Source: Poriferisphaera corsica
GTDB taxonomy: Bacteria > Planctomycetota > Phycisphaerae > Phycisphaerales > Phycisphaeraceae
Assembly: GCF_007747445.1 (NCBI RefSeq)
Contig: NZ_CP036425.1
Span: 1,658,175 to 1,722,174, forward strand
Direction of reading: 5' to 3'
DNA length: 64,000 nt
The first letter of the stretch is position 1. The number at the start of each line of letters is the position of its first letter. Position numbers and translations under genes: made by a program. A model generated the notes under the pieces. That model had not been told where the DNA came from. It saw only the letters and a list, made by a program, of their open reading frames with translations, and made no database searches. Positions 1 to 12,582 of this stretch are shown piece by piece.

Positions 1-47
1 CAAACCGACAACAAGCATCAAGGTGTCTGCTAAGCAAAGTGAGCATC

Positions 48-1085
48 ATGAAACGCATACAGTATTACGTCACGCTCGCCATCACAATCATGTTCCTTGT
101 CGCATGCAGTGACCGTGTCGATCTCAGCGACGATTCCATGAAAGTTCAGATGAAACTCGTTGGCAAAAACGTTGTTCCCGAGAAAACCATCATCACAGAC
201 AACAAAAAAATCAAACTCGCTGTCATCCCCAAAGGCACCACACACAAATACTGGAACTCCGTCAAAGCTGGCGCCGAACAAGCCTGTAAAGACCTTGGCG
301 TTGAAATGGTCTGGAAAGGCCCACTCAAAGAATCCGACCGTGCAGGCCAGATCGTTATCCTTCAGCAATTCGGAACCTCCGACGACATCGACGGTATCGT
401 CATTGCTCCGCTCGATGAAAACGCACTCCTCCGACCCATCCAACATGCGCTACGCATGGGCAAACCAGTGGTTCTTGTCGACTCTCCCCTCAACGGCAAG
501 CCCGGCGTTGACTACGTCTCGCACGTTGCCACCGACAACGTCAAGGCCGGTGAGCTCGGCGCTAAAGAGCTACTCAAATACATGGGCGGCCCCAATAAAG
601 TCGTCCTCATGCGATACCTCGAAGGCAGCCAAAGCACACTTGCCCGTGAAAAAGGTTTCCTCGACGTCATGCACAACACGCCTGGTGTCGACATCCTCGT
701 CGACAACCGATACGGCGGCGCAACCTCCGGCGAAGTGAAAATCTCCGCGCTCAACCTCATCGACAAAATCAAAGAGGCCGACGGTATCTACGCACCCAAC
801 GAGCCCTCATCCATCGGCGTCATGCTCGCACTCGAACAGGTTCGACTCGCAGGCAAAAAACACTTCGTCGGCGGCGACGCAGCACTACCTCTCCTCCGCG
901 GCCTGCGCAAAGGTGAAATCGACGCACTGATCGTTCAAAACCCCTACAAAATGGGATACGAAGGCGTAAAGCTGATGGTCGAATTCCTCCACGGCAAACC
1001 CGTCCCCGCAAAAATCAATACCGAAGTTGCCGTTGTCACAAAAGAAAATATCGATTCACCCAAAATCCAGGAATTCTTCAAATAG
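48..1085 (+). CDS. Sugar ABC transporter substrate-binding lipoprotein (RbsB-like)
   Basis: Periplasmic binding protein of the type 1 (ribose/galactose, Peripla_BP_4) fold that would capture a sugar and deliver it to the permease encoded downstream. A signal peptide ends in a lipobox (FLVAC, Cys20), so it should be a membrane-anchored lipoprotein. The mature part starts the fold with KLAVIPKGTTHKYWNSVKAG and has the usual DGIVIAPLD hinge segment. I use the ATG at 48; an in-frame GTG lies at 39 and neither has a strong ribosome site. 345 residues is normal for the family. It is followed by a two-domain ATPase and a permease in the same direction, so this is one transporter. The sugar cannot be read from the sequence. 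The operon may begin left of the window. Confidence 0.9.
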   Translation: MKRIQYYVTLAITIMFLVACSDRVDLSDDSMKVQMKLVGKNVVPEKTIITDNKKIKLAVIPKGTTHKYWNSVKAGAEQACKDLGVEMVWKGPLKESDRAGQIVILQQFGTSDDIDGIVIAPLDENALLRPIQHALRMGKPVVLVDSPLNGKPGVDYVSHVATDNVKAGELGAKELLKYMGGPNKVVLMRYLEGSQSTLAREKGFLDVMHNTPGVDILVDNRYGGATSGEVKISALNLIDKIKEADGIYAPNEPSSIGVMLALEQVRLAGKKHFVGGDAALPLLRGLRKGEIDALIVQNPYKMGYEGVKLMVEFLHGKPVPAKINTEVAVVTKENIDSPKIQEFFK

Positions 1086-1143
1086 CACAAATCACACGAT
1101 GGCTCATGAACGCTGCCAAATCCGTCCTAGGTATCAGGAGCAT

Positions 1144-1158
1144 CAAATCAGCGATTTG
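1144..1158 (+). other. Small stem-loop between binding protein and ATPase genes
   Basis: CAAATC and GATTTG face each other around AGC in the 143-base gap between the binding-protein gene and the ATPase gene. Stem-loops in this position often protect the upstream message so that binding protein is made in excess; that role is inferred only. Confidence 0.3.
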
Positions 1159-1228
1159 CAACGGCCAGACCAATTTATCAACACCATGGATAACCTCGTG
1201 AGATACGCAAAAAAATGGGGATGCACAC

Positions 1229-2767
1229 GTGAATCAGCCAGTACCTCGATTAAAAATTGAGAACGCAATAAAACACTTCGGCCAAACCATCGCGCTCGAC
1301 GGCGTCGACCTCGAACTCATGCCCGGCGAAATCCATGCCATCATCGGCGAAAACGGTGCCGGCAAAAGTACACTCATGAAAGCCCTCTCTGGCGCACACA
1401 AGCTCGACACCGGAAAAATGTGGCTCGACGGCCAAAGCTACAAACCTTTATCTCCTCACGACGGTAGATCCTCCGGCGTCAGCATGATCTATCAGGAGCT
1501 TTCACTCGCACAACATCTCTCTGTCAAAGAAAACATCCTCCTAGGCGTCGAACCCAACTACCGTGGTCTCATAAACTGGCCTAAAGTTAAACGTCAAGCT
1601 AATCAGGCATTAGAGGGTGTTGGCCGCCCCGATATCAACCTGGATCTACCTGTGATGGAACTCTCCAACGCTGAACAGCAACTCGTAGAAATCGCCCGAT
1701 CACTCGCCACCGGTTGCAAAGTCCTCGTACTCGATGAACCCACGAGTTCACTGACTCAATCCGATACCCAAAAACTCTTCAGCATGATGCGGACCCTTAA
1801 AAAACAGGGTGTTTCTATCCTCTACATCTCTCACTTCCTCGAAGAAGTCAAAGAAGTCTGTGATAATTTCACCGTCCTCCGTGACGGTGTCTCCGTCGGC
1901 AACGGTTCCGTCGCAGAGACATCCACTGATGAAATTGTCTCCATGATGGTTGGCCGCGACGTCAAGCAGATGTACCCCAAGTCGAAACACGATGTCGACG
2001 AAGTTGTTCTAACCGTTCGAAGCCTTCAAGGCGAACATCGCAAACCCGAAGAAGTTTCATTCGAGCTACATCGCGGCGAAGTCCTTGGCATCGCTGGCGT
2101 CGTCGGCGCCGGACGCACCGAAATGCTCCGAGCCATCTTCAGCCTTGATGAAATTAAGAAAGGTGACGTCAAAGTCGCTGGCTTCATCGGGCATGCTTCC
2201 CCCTCCGCGCGTTGGCTCCACGGAGTTGGCATGGTCAGCGAGGATCGGAAATTCGAAGGCCTCGCCACTGGCCTCTCAATCGCCGACAACATCGTGATGA
2301 GCAGCATGAAAAACCTTGGCCCCCTCGGATTCATCACACGACGCGGCCTTCTCAAAGCATCTAAGCCTTGGATAGAAAAAATCCCCATCAAATGCGCAGA
2401 CGCCTTCGCTGCCGTTGATTCTCTCTCAGGCGGTAATCAGCAAAAAGTTGCCATCGCTCGCCTCCTCCACGCTGATGTCGACGTCATGCTACTCGATGAA
2501 CCTACCCGAGGCATCGATGTTGGCTCAAAAGCCGCAATCTATGAAATGATTGATCAGCTTGCCTGCGGTAAATACGACGGCGACGGGCGTAAACGCGCCG
2601 TCCTGATCGTCAGTAGTTATCTCCCAGAACTTCTCGGCATATGTGATCGCATCGCCGTTATGTGTCGCGGGCAACTCGGCCCCGCTAAACCCATTTCAGA
2701 ATGTAATGAACTCCAGATCATGCGCGAAGCCACCGGCACAGGCGACAAAACAGGAGACAACTCATGA
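1229..2767 (+). CDS. Sugar ABC transporter ATP-binding protein, two ABC domains (RbsA/MglA-like)
   Basis: Energises import of the sugar bound by the upstream lipoprotein. It has two ABC domains in tandem. The first has a full Walker A (GENGAGKST, residues 40-48), signature LSNAEQQ (145-151) and Walker B (LVLDEP, 166-171). The second has the degenerate P-loop typical of RbsA (GVVGAGRTE, about 290-298), signature LSGGNQQ (399-405) and Walker B LLDEPTRGID. The length, 512 residues, fits RbsA. The start is a GTG with GGGG eight bases upstream; the nearby ATG at 1221 runs into a stop at once. The stop codon overlaps the permease start by four bases (ATGA), indicating translational coupling. Codon use is C-ending throughout. 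Confidence 0.93.
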   Translation: MNQPVPRLKIENAIKHFGQTIALDGVDLELMPGEIHAIIGENGAGKSTLMKALSGAHKLDTGKMWLDGQSYKPLSPHDGRSSGVSMIYQELSLAQHLSVKENILLGVEPNYRGLINWPKVKRQANQALEGVGRPDINLDLPVMELSNAEQQLVEIARSLATGCKVLVLDEPTSSLTQSDTQKLFSMMRTLKKQGVSILYISHFLEEVKEVCDNFTVLRDGVSVGNGSVAETSTDEIVSMMVGRDVKQMYPKSKHDVDEVVLTVRSLQGEHRKPEEVSFELHRGEVLGIAGVVGAGRTEMLRAIFSLDEIKKGDVKVAGFIGHASPSARWLHGVGMVSEDRKFEGLATGLSIADNIVMSSMKNLGPLGFITRRGLLKASKPWIEKIPIKCADAFAAVDSLSGGNQQKVAIARLLHADVDVMLLDEPTRGIDVGSKAAIYEMIDQLACGKYDGDGRKRAVLIVSSYLPELLGICDRIAVMCRGQLGPAKPISECNELQIMREATGTGDKTGDNS

Positions 2768-3933
2768 GTGATGATATGAAAGTGCTCGAACTCTCTGAAG
2801 AAGAGCAATCCGTACGCGATAAATTCATCTACATGCTCACTCATTGGTTCGGCCCCATCCTCGGCCTCATCGCCATCTGGGCATTCTTCGCCATCACCGC
2901 AGGTAAAGATTTTGTCGACCTCTCAAACCAGCAACTCATCGTCTTGCAAACCGTTGTTGTTGGCACCGCCGCAGTCGGCGCGACCATGATCATCATCTCC
3001 GGCGGGATCGACCTTTCCATCGGCGCTTCCATCGCACTCACCACCATGACTGTTGCCTGGCTCCTTGATAAAGGTTACTCGCCTGCGCTCGCATTTGTCG
3101 GTGGTATCTTCACCGGCATGCTTGTCGGATTCACCATCGGCTCACTCGTCATCGGGCATATCGGCCGCGTCGGCGCCACCGTCGGTGGCATCATGCTCGG
3201 GCTCTGGATCGCGTCAACCGATGCCGGTTGGCTTGGCGGGCTCATCTCCGGTTTTATTCTGTTTGGCGCTGTGATTGCATTCAACGAGATTTATATCAAG
3301 CGTGTGCCAATCTCGTCGTTCATCGTGACGCTTGGGATGTGGGGCGCACTGCGCGGCGTTGCCAAATGGGTCGGTAACAATGAACCCATTTACCCGGAAA
3401 ATCGCGGTTGGGTAGGCGATCTCATGGCAGGTGTTCCGATCGGCGATTCAGGTTTTGCATTGCCCGCGCCAGGTGTGTGGATCATGATCATCTCAGCAGT
3501 CATCATGGTTCTGATTTTAACGTTCACGAAGTTCGGGCGATATGCTTTCGCGATCGGTTCAAATGAGAAAACAGCACTTCTTTGCGGGATTAATATTCGC
3601 GGTACACAGCTGTGGATCTACACACTGGCGATCGCATTCGGCGGCCTGGCGGGCATCCTGCAGTTCGCATTTCTTTCAACGGGCGATCCGACGACGGCAG
3701 ATGGTTATGAGTTGCAGGTCATTGCTGCGGTCGTGATTGGCGGCGCGTCCCTGCTCGGCGGCGAAGGTTCGGTGCTGGGTACAATTGTCGGCGCGCTGAT
3801 CATGACGGTGGTTGCGAATGGATGCACAAAACTTGGTTTGGAAAATTATGTGCAGCAGATCGTGACCGGCGCAATTATTGTGAGTGCGGTCGGGTTGGAA
3901 CAATGGCGGCACGGCGCGAAATATGCACGTTAA
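2764..3933 (+). CDS. Sugar ABC transporter permease (RbsC-like)
   Basis: Inner-membrane channel of the ribose-type importer (BPD_transp_2 family). It has about ten hydrophobic segments, the GGIDLSIGA motif near residue 80 and the C-terminal VIGGASLLGGEGSVLGT loop typical of RbsC. It is 389 residues, slightly longer than usual. Translation is coupled to the ATPase by ATGA. The odd feature is codon use. Up to about base 3255, Leu is almost all CTC and Thr ACC/ACT. Beyond it, Leu is mostly CTG/TTG and Thr ACG/ACA, while the protein stays continuous and family-like. The gene therefore spans a sharp change in strand composition (see findings). Confidence 0.93.
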   Translation: MSDDMKVLELSEEEQSVRDKFIYMLTHWFGPILGLIAIWAFFAITAGKDFVDLSNQQLIVLQTVVVGTAAVGATMIIISGGIDLSIGASIALTTMTVAWLLDKGYSPALAFVGGIFTGMLVGFTIGSLVIGHIGRVGATVGGIMLGLWIASTDAGWLGGLISGFILFGAVIAFNEIYIKRVPISSFIVTLGMWGALRGVAKWVGNNEPIYPENRGWVGDLMAGVPIGDSGFALPAPGVWIMIISAVIMVLILTFTKFGRYAFAIGSNEKTALLCGINIRGTQLWIYTLAIAFGGLAGILQFAFLSTGDPTTADGYELQVIAAVVIGGASLLGGEGSVLGTIVGALIMTVVANGCTKLGLENYVQQIVTGAIIVSAVGLEQWRHGAKYAR

Positions 3934-3970
3934 GTTGTTTACTGGTTTAACTGCAATGAACACGATGATG

Positions 3971-4006
3971 AAATGCGATGACAAATGAATATTTGTCATC
4001 GCATTT
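3971..4006 (+). terminator. Hairpin terminator after the ribose-type ABC operon
   Basis: A perfect 16-base-pair inverted repeat with a GAAT loop, starting 37 bases after the permease stop. The T-run is modest (ATTTGTATTTG), so it could also be an mRNA-end stabilising hairpin. Confidence 0.65.
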
Positions 4007-7742
<3,736 letters not shown>

Positions 7743-7780
7743 TGGGAGGATTGTGGTTGGTATTCGTGGAATTAAATACT

Positions 7781-7824
7781 AAAACACTTCGTGGATGTTG
7801 AGATGCATCTTCGAAGTGTTTTTT
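7781..7824 (+). terminator. Rho-independent terminator of the beta-galactosidase gene
   Basis: AAAACACTTCG pairs with CGAAGTGTTTT (7781-7791 with 7812-7822) and is followed by a run of T. A smaller GATG/CATC pairing sits inside the loop. Confidence 0.85.
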
Positions 7825-8189
7825 TGTGGTAATTCGTTGAGGGCAATGAAACTGATTTTAGGCTGGTTTTTTTGTTTGCAGTCGCATGATTTGGTTTGAA
7901 TGATAATGGCGTGGGAATTGGTATGTGGAGATGGTGAGTGGTTGATATGTATCGAAATTTGATCGGAAAGGGTTATTTTCAAGGGTTTGAGCCATTGACT
8001 TGTGGATTAATGAGATGGCGTAGGTTAACTGTCATCGGAGATAATAAATATAGCAACAATGATGAACCTTATTGATTGATTTGATTGTGTGTAGGATGAA
8101 TTGTTGTTGAACCATTTCTTCGGGAGCAAAATTATTTATGGGAGCGGATTCGGATGGCTGCGTAGCTATCCGTGTGTAATTATGGTTCG
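7825..8189. other. Intergenic stretch before the LamG/sialidase gene
   Basis: About 365 bases, AT-rich, without a credible gene on either strand. It presumably carries the promoter of the next gene. No family of regulatory element was recognised. Confidence 0.4.
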
Positions 8190-8210
8190 TTAATGAATCG
8201 TATTCATTAA
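8190..8210. promoter_or_regulatory. Operator-like inverted repeat upstream of the LamG/sialidase gene
   Basis: TTAATGAAT and ATTCATTAA, nine-base arms around CGT, ending 45 bases before the likely ATG at 8256. The size fits a dimeric repressor or activator site. No regulator gene is adjacent, so the protein that binds it is unknown. Confidence 0.45.
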
Positions 8211-8255
8211 TTGAAATTATATAAATATTTAATTTTTATAAGCAGAGGAAACGAG

Positions 8256-10496
8256 ATGAAACGGATATTTAGCTTGTGTTTATTGTTGTTAACGATATTG
8301 ATGGGGGGGCAGGTGTTTGCGGATGCGGATGATGGGGTGTTGGCGTATTGGCGGGCAGAGGGTGATGCATCTAATTCTTCTGAGGTCAAGCAAGATTATT
8401 CAGGCAGTGGTAATAATCTAGGAGGGGGCTGGTATAATAACGGAGCAAGAAAATATGATGTTGTGCCGTATACACAAGAGGGCAATACAAAGAGCTTTTC
8501 GTTTCATCCATTTTCAAATAGCAGAAAATTAAAGACAAGCACGGCGGTGGCTGGGTCACCAGATATTGGCGTCGCAAATTTTGATGAGTTTACCATCGAG
8601 GTGCTTTATCATCCGAAATTTGGTCAATATACAAATGATATGGATCAAAATGATTATACGTTAGCAGCGGGTCATATTCGCGGAATTTTGACCTGTTATA
8701 TTATGGATGGAAGTACGTATCAGTCTCAACCATTTGGATTAGGTTTATTTGGGGTCACAAAGACTGGTGATCCGGCGGTTTATGGTAAGTTTGCGGTCGC
8801 TTATATTGATGATGATGGGCAAGATCATTTTTTGGAAGTAGCAGAAGAATTTGTATTTGATGCTTCAGATTCTGCAAATCACAAATGGTATCACCTGCGA
8901 ATTGTCAAGAGTTCAGATAAATTCGAACTTTGGGTTGATGGGAAATTAATGGCTGATGAGGATATAACGCCGGTTTTGGGTAATCTCAAATCGCATGAAT
9001 TTAGAAAGTTGTCTGGTAGTCAAAAATACCAATGGAATCTTGGGTATGCGCGTGACCATATTAATGGTCATGATGCGTATAGTGCGAAGGGGTATATTGA
9101 CGAGATTCGGATTGCGAATAAGGTGTTGGATCCCAGTGAGTTGTTGATCAAGAATACAAAGGTGATTGCGATAGAGAAGTATCGTGGGCCGGGACCGATT
9201 CGTAGTATTATAGAATTTGATGGTTGTTTGTGGGGTGTTCGGCCGGGGCCGCATGAGGTGGTTACGTCAGATGGCAATGGCGGATATTTGATCGGGCCAA
9301 TACAGATCGGTTATTCGGCTATTCATTTGTTTCGCAGTACAGATAACGGTGAAACTTGGCAGCGGATGCGGGATTTGGATGTTTCCAATGCGTTCGATTA
9401 TCACGATCCGGTTCTGTGGACGGGCAATATTGATGGAAATGATAAACTTATTTTGGCTTATGGCTCGACCCAAAAGAATGGTACATATTCAGGTAGACGT
9501 AGAGTTCGGGTTGCAGAGGTTGCTGGGGCATCTGATACAGTATCACCTTCAGATGGTGTGAATCCACGAGTGCAATATGATCAGACAATTGATTACCTCG
9601 CAGATTACACTGATTCAAACGGTAAGATTGTGCATCCCTTTGTCGGAGCGCCCTTTATTTTACAGAAATCCAATGACCGTTTGCAGGTTTATTATGATTA
9701 TGAAACGATTGATAATGACTATAAGGGGCATCAATGGATCGCTATGAAAGAGGTCGAATTTACTGGCTCTGGTTTTAATTACGATGCATCTCCCCGGATT
9801 GTATCGCGGGAACCAGCGGGTAACGGGGTGTTGAGCCGGGATGGAATGGCGACAGCTGTGATACTTGAAAGTAATCTTAATAGCCCGGGTAATGATACGA
9901 TTCTTGTAGTAATGGAAGGTGTGAAGAAAGAAACGTATCAAAGTGGGGGACAGAGTCACGACAACTTCTACAATGTCATTCGCTCGAATGTAAGTACCGA
10001 TGGTGGTGTGACATGGCAGTATACCGATAGTAATCGTAAGATTTTGTATGAGGTGCCGCATCAGGGGCCGGATGGCCGTACGTATAATACGTATAACCCG
10101 TTTGTGTTCCCATACAAATATACGGACTCATATGGAAGCACTATAAACGATGTGATGTTGACGTTTTGTACAGATGAAGATTTGTATCCAAATGGGTGGC
10201 GGCCGGATCAGTCGAATATGCCACCAGAATTTCGGACTTCTTCGATCAAGGCAACGCGTATAAACCAGAGATTACGTCGGTTAACGACAAATAATACGAT
10301 TCATACGTTTGATTTGCCAGACATTGATTTGACGGATTGGCACCCATTTATTGATTCAACAACTGTTGGATTTTCCGTCAGAGAGAACAATAACTATAAC
10401 TCCACGATATATAAAGGGGTGGACGGTAAGATTCGTTGTATGGTTGATTTCTTCAGGAATGAGCAGCGGATGTATGAGCTAACTGTGCCTAAGTAA
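8256..10496 (+). CDS. Secreted LamG domain plus sialidase/BNR-fold protein
   Basis: Probable extracellular glycan-binding or glycan-cleaving protein. The start chosen is the ATG at 8256, with GAGG seven bases upstream and a clean signal peptide ending near VFA; an earlier ATG at 8211 lies in the promoter region. After the signal, residues about 30-300 resemble a LamG/concanavalin A-type jelly roll (VLAYWRAEGDA, then an FTIEV strand). The rest resembles a six-bladed beta-propeller with Asp boxes STDNGETW (about 361-368) and STDGGVTW (about 580-587). The usual sialidase arginine triad could not be confirmed, so the activity may differ (for example another exo-glycosidase). There is no PEP-CTERM tail. 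Its position after the beta-galactosidase gene suggests a shared role in polysaccharide breakdown. Confidence 0.75.
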   Translation: MKRIFSLCLLLLTILMGGQVFADADDGVLAYWRAEGDASNSSEVKQDYSGSGNNLGGGWYNNGARKYDVVPYTQEGNTKSFSFHPFSNSRKLKTSTAVAGSPDIGVANFDEFTIEVLYHPKFGQYTNDMDQNDYTLAAGHIRGILTCYIMDGSTYQSQPFGLGLFGVTKTGDPAVYGKFAVAYIDDDGQDHFLEVAEEFVFDASDSANHKWYHLRIVKSSDKFELWVDGKLMADEDITPVLGNLKSHEFRKLSGSQKYQWNLGYARDHINGHDAYSAKGYIDEIRIANKVLDPSELLIKNTKVIAIEKYRGPGPIRSIIEFDGCLWGVRPGPHEVVTSDGNGGYLIGPIQIGYSAIHLFRSTDNGETWQRMRDLDVSNAFDYHDPVLWTGNIDGNDKLILAYGSTQKNGTYSGRRRVRVAEVAGASDTVSPSDGVNPRVQYDQTIDYLADYTDSNGKIVHPFVGAPFILQKSNDRLQVYYDYETIDNDYKGHQWIAMKEVEFTGSGFNYDASPRIVSREPAGNGVLSRDGMATAVILESNLNSPGNDTILVVMEGVKKETYQSGGQSHDNFYNVIRSNVSTDGGVTWQYTDSNRKILYEVPHQGPDGRTYNTYNPFVFPYKYTDSYGSTINDVMLTFCTDEDLYPNGWRPDQSNMPPEFRTSSIKATRINQRLRRLTTNNTIHTFDLPDIDLTDWHPFIDSTTVGFSVRENNNYNSTIYKGVDGKIRCMVDFFRNEQRMYELTVPK

Positions 10497-10519
10497 TTTG
10501 TTTGTGATTTGAATGTAAG

Positions 10520-10550
10520 AACGCGTGGCGGAAGCTGCGCGTTTTTTTTT
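10520..10550 (+). terminator. Rho-independent terminator of the LamG/sialidase gene
   Basis: AACGCG pairs with CGCGTT across a 12-base loop and is followed by a long T run. Confidence 0.75.
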
Positions 10551-10590
10551 GTTTCGTGTGTGATGGGTTTGTGAGTGGTAAGGGTTAATG

Positions 10591-10617
10591 AAAAACAAGC
10601 ACGCGGGGCGTGCTTGT
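10591..10617 (-). terminator. Rho-independent terminator of the arsenic operon
   Basis: ACAAGCACGC and GCGTGCTTGT form a perfect ten-base-pair stem with a GGG loop. Read on the minus strand it is followed by five T, about 80 bases past the arsM stop. Confidence 0.85.
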
Positions 10618-10696
10618 GGAGTGGGTTGTTGTACTTTTCGTTGCGCTATAAATCTGGGGCAGGTTTGTGAGATTATGTGGCACGAGCAGGGGGTGA

Positions 10697-11632
10697 TTAG
10701 CAGCAGCAGGATTTGGCTTTGGTGGCGATGATGTCGGCGGAGGTGATGTAGTCGGCGACGGTTTCACCTTCGGGTAGGGCGTCGGCGACCTTATCGTAGA
10801 TTGGGGCTTTGAGGCGGGCCATGGTGTCGATGTATTCGGGTTTGGGTTTGAGGTGGATGTCGGTGAGGCAGGCTTGCTGCATCATGTTGCGGTATTCGTC
10901 GAGGAGGACGGCACCGGCGACGCAGCCGACCATGGCTTCGGCGAGATCGCGGATTTGTTGAGGGATGGGTTTGTAGAGGACGATATCGGAAGCAGCGACG
11001 ATGCCGCCGGGTTTGAGTACGCGTGAGATTTCTTGCCAAACGCGGTTTTTGTCGGGTGAGAGATTGATGACACAATTGGAGATGACGACGTCAACGGATG
11101 CGTCTGCGACAGGCAGGTTTTCAATTTCGCCGAGACGGAATTCGACGTTGTCGAGGCCTGTGGATTTGGTGTATGAAGCGATGTTTTTACGGGCTTTTGT
11201 GAGCATTTCCGGTGTCATGTCGACGCCGATGACGCGGCCTGTAGCGCCGACTTTTGGGCCGGCGAGGAAGCAGTCGAAGCCGCCGCCAGAGCCGAGATCG
11301 AGGACGACTTGGCCGGGCTTGAGGTTTGCGATGGCGGTTGGGTTGCCGCAGGAGAGCCCCATGTTAGCGCCTTCAGGGAGTGCTTTGAGTTGTTCGGAGG
11401 AGTAGCCGATTTCTTCGGCGAGTTGGTCGGCGGATTTGGTGTTGGTTGATCCACAGCAGCCATTGAATCCGGGGTCGTCAGATGGGGAGCAGCATGATGA
11501 GGAGACGGGGAGCGAGGTGTCGCTTTCGCCGGTTGGTATTGAGATGGAATCGAGTGAGCCTGTTTCGGCGACTTTCTTGTAGCCGTCACGGACGACGTTG
11601 CGGATTTCTTCTTGTTTTTGTTTATCGGTCAT
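10697..11632 (-). CDS. arsM: Arsenite methyltransferase ArsM
   Basis: Methylates trivalent arsenic using S-adenosylmethionine, giving methylated and volatile species, in the cytoplasm. It has the class I methyltransferase motif VLDLGSGGGFD (about 110-120) and the ArsM segment GLSCGNP with a conserved Cys (Cys95). A second Cys lies in ISNCVINLSP, and the protein ends in CCC. An N-terminal region rich in Cys pairs (SSSCCSP, GCCGS) is also present, as in many ArsM proteins. 311 residues is slightly long because of these Cys-rich ends. It is the last gene of an arsR-arsC-arsM operon, 46 bases after arsC, which supports the assignment. Confidence 0.95.
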   Translation of the reverse strand: MTDKQKQEEIRNVVRDGYKKVAETGSLDSISIPTGESDTSLPVSSSCCSPSDDPGFNGCCGSTNTKSADQLAEEIGYSSEQLKALPEGANMGLSCGNPTAIANLKPGQVVLDLGSGGGFDCFLAGPKVGATGRVIGVDMTPEMLTKARKNIASYTKSTGLDNVEFRLGEIENLPVADASVDVVISNCVINLSPDKNRVWQEISRVLKPGGIVAASDIVLYKPIPQQIRDLAEAMVGCVAGAVLLDEYRNMMQQACLTDIHLKPKPEYIDTMARLKAPIYDKVADALPEGETVADYITSADIIATKAKSCCC

Positions 11633-11678
11633 GATGCTTCTCCTTGAAGCAAGGTGATTGGGCTTAATTGTATGATCG

Positions 11679-12131
11679 TTAGTTTGAGGTTTGTGCGATT
11701 AAAGTTGCAGGGAGTTTGAGGATGTAGGCTTCGATCTGATCCCGGACGCGGCGGTAGTGATCGAGTGCTTTTTCAGGGTCGGATTCGTTGGCGGCGAGGG
11801 CGGGGGGGTCTTCGAATGGGGCGTGGATGATAGCGGTTTTGGCGGGGAATGTGGGGCAGGTTTCGTGTGCGTTTGAGCAAACGGTGATGACGAAGTCAAA
11901 ATCTTGGGTGGGGAGCTGGTTGACAGTGTTGCTGGTTTGTGAGGTGATGTCGATGTTGCGTTCGGCCATGACTTTAACGGCGTTGGGATTGAGCCCTTGG
12001 GCAACGATACCGGCAGAGTAGGGGGTGACGAGGTCGGAGATGAGGCTGTGGGCGAGGCCTTCGGCCATCTGGGAGCGGCAGGAGTTGCCGGTGCAGAGGA
12101 AGAGGATTTTTGGTTTAGGTTTAGTTGTCAT
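11679..12131 (-). CDS. arsC: Arsenate reductase, thioredoxin-coupled (LMW phosphatase type)
   Basis: Reduces arsenate to arsenite. It belongs to the low-molecular-weight phosphatase fold: the P-loop CTGNSCRS gives nucleophile Cys13 and Arg19, and the two further redox cysteines lie in VCSNAHETCP (Cys85, Cys92), spaced as in the Staphylococcus pI258-type enzyme. That arrangement indicates recycling by thioredoxin. The open frame extends upstream to 12392, but that part overlaps arsR in another frame and is not protein-like; the ATG at 12131 gives a normal 150-residue enzyme. It sits between arsR and arsM. Its product arsenite is the substrate of ArsM. Confidence 0.94.
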   Translation of the reverse strand: MTTKPKPKILFLCTGNSCRSQMAEGLAHSLISDLVTPYSAGIVAQGLNPNAVKVMAERNIDITSQTSNTVNQLPTQDFDFVITVCSNAHETCPTFPAKTAIIHAPFEDPPALAANESDPEKALDHYRRVRDQIEAYILKLPATLIAQTSN

Positions 12132-12189
12132 AATTAAATCTATTCGAGGGTTAGGTGTCGACTGTTGTGTTTGCTTATAAATGGGGGCG

Positions 12190-12549
12190 TTAGCGGTTGT
12201 AGCATTCACAGGTGACTTCGAGTTCCTGTTTAATGACGGCTTTGCGCGTTTTGCGATCGGTGAGGATTTGGGGCTCGCTTTCGAGTGAGCTAATGGTGAG
12301 TTTAAGGAGTTGTTTGGCGGGTGAGGTGGGAGAGGGATTGAGTTTGTAGTATTGCCATTTGCCTTGCTTGCGTTTTTGGAGGAAGCCAGCATCGTGGAGA
12401 AGGTTCATGTGTTTGGAGACGGTTGAGGGGGCGAGGTGGAGGATGTCAATGATCTGGCAGAGGCAGAGCTCGCCGTCGGTTAGAGTCATGAGTGCGCGGA
12501 GACGGGTGGGGTCACTGAGGGCTTTGGTTATTTGTGTGAACTGTTGCAT
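12190..12549 (-). CDS. arsR: ArsR-family arsenic-responsive repressor
   Basis: Winged-helix repressor expected to release the operon promoter when it binds As(III) or Sb(III). The helix-turn-helix region includes ELCLCQIIDILHLAPSTVSKH; the CLC pair in the recognition helix matches the classical ELCVCDL metal site, with a further CEC near the C-terminus (VTCECYNR) that could add thiol ligands. 119 residues is typical. It is the first gene of the arsenic operon, with 58 bases between its stop and the arsC start. Just upstream lie a sigma-70-type promoter and an overlapping palindrome (12583-12625), consistent with autoregulation. Confidence 0.93.
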   Translation of the reverse strand: MQQFTQITKALSDPTRLRALMTLTDGELCLCQIIDILHLAPSTVSKHMNLLHDAGFLQKRKQGKWQYYKLNPSPTSPAKQLLKLTISSLESEPQILTDRKTRKAVIKQELEVTCECYNR

Positions 12550-12582
12550 GAGTTGCCTTATTTCAGGTTAACAATATTACAC

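Noticed and set aside
12132-12392. N-terminal extension of the arsC frame
   Set aside because: It overlaps arsR in another frame, is Ser/Pro/Asn-rich shadow sequence, and the ATG at 12131 gives the exact family start.
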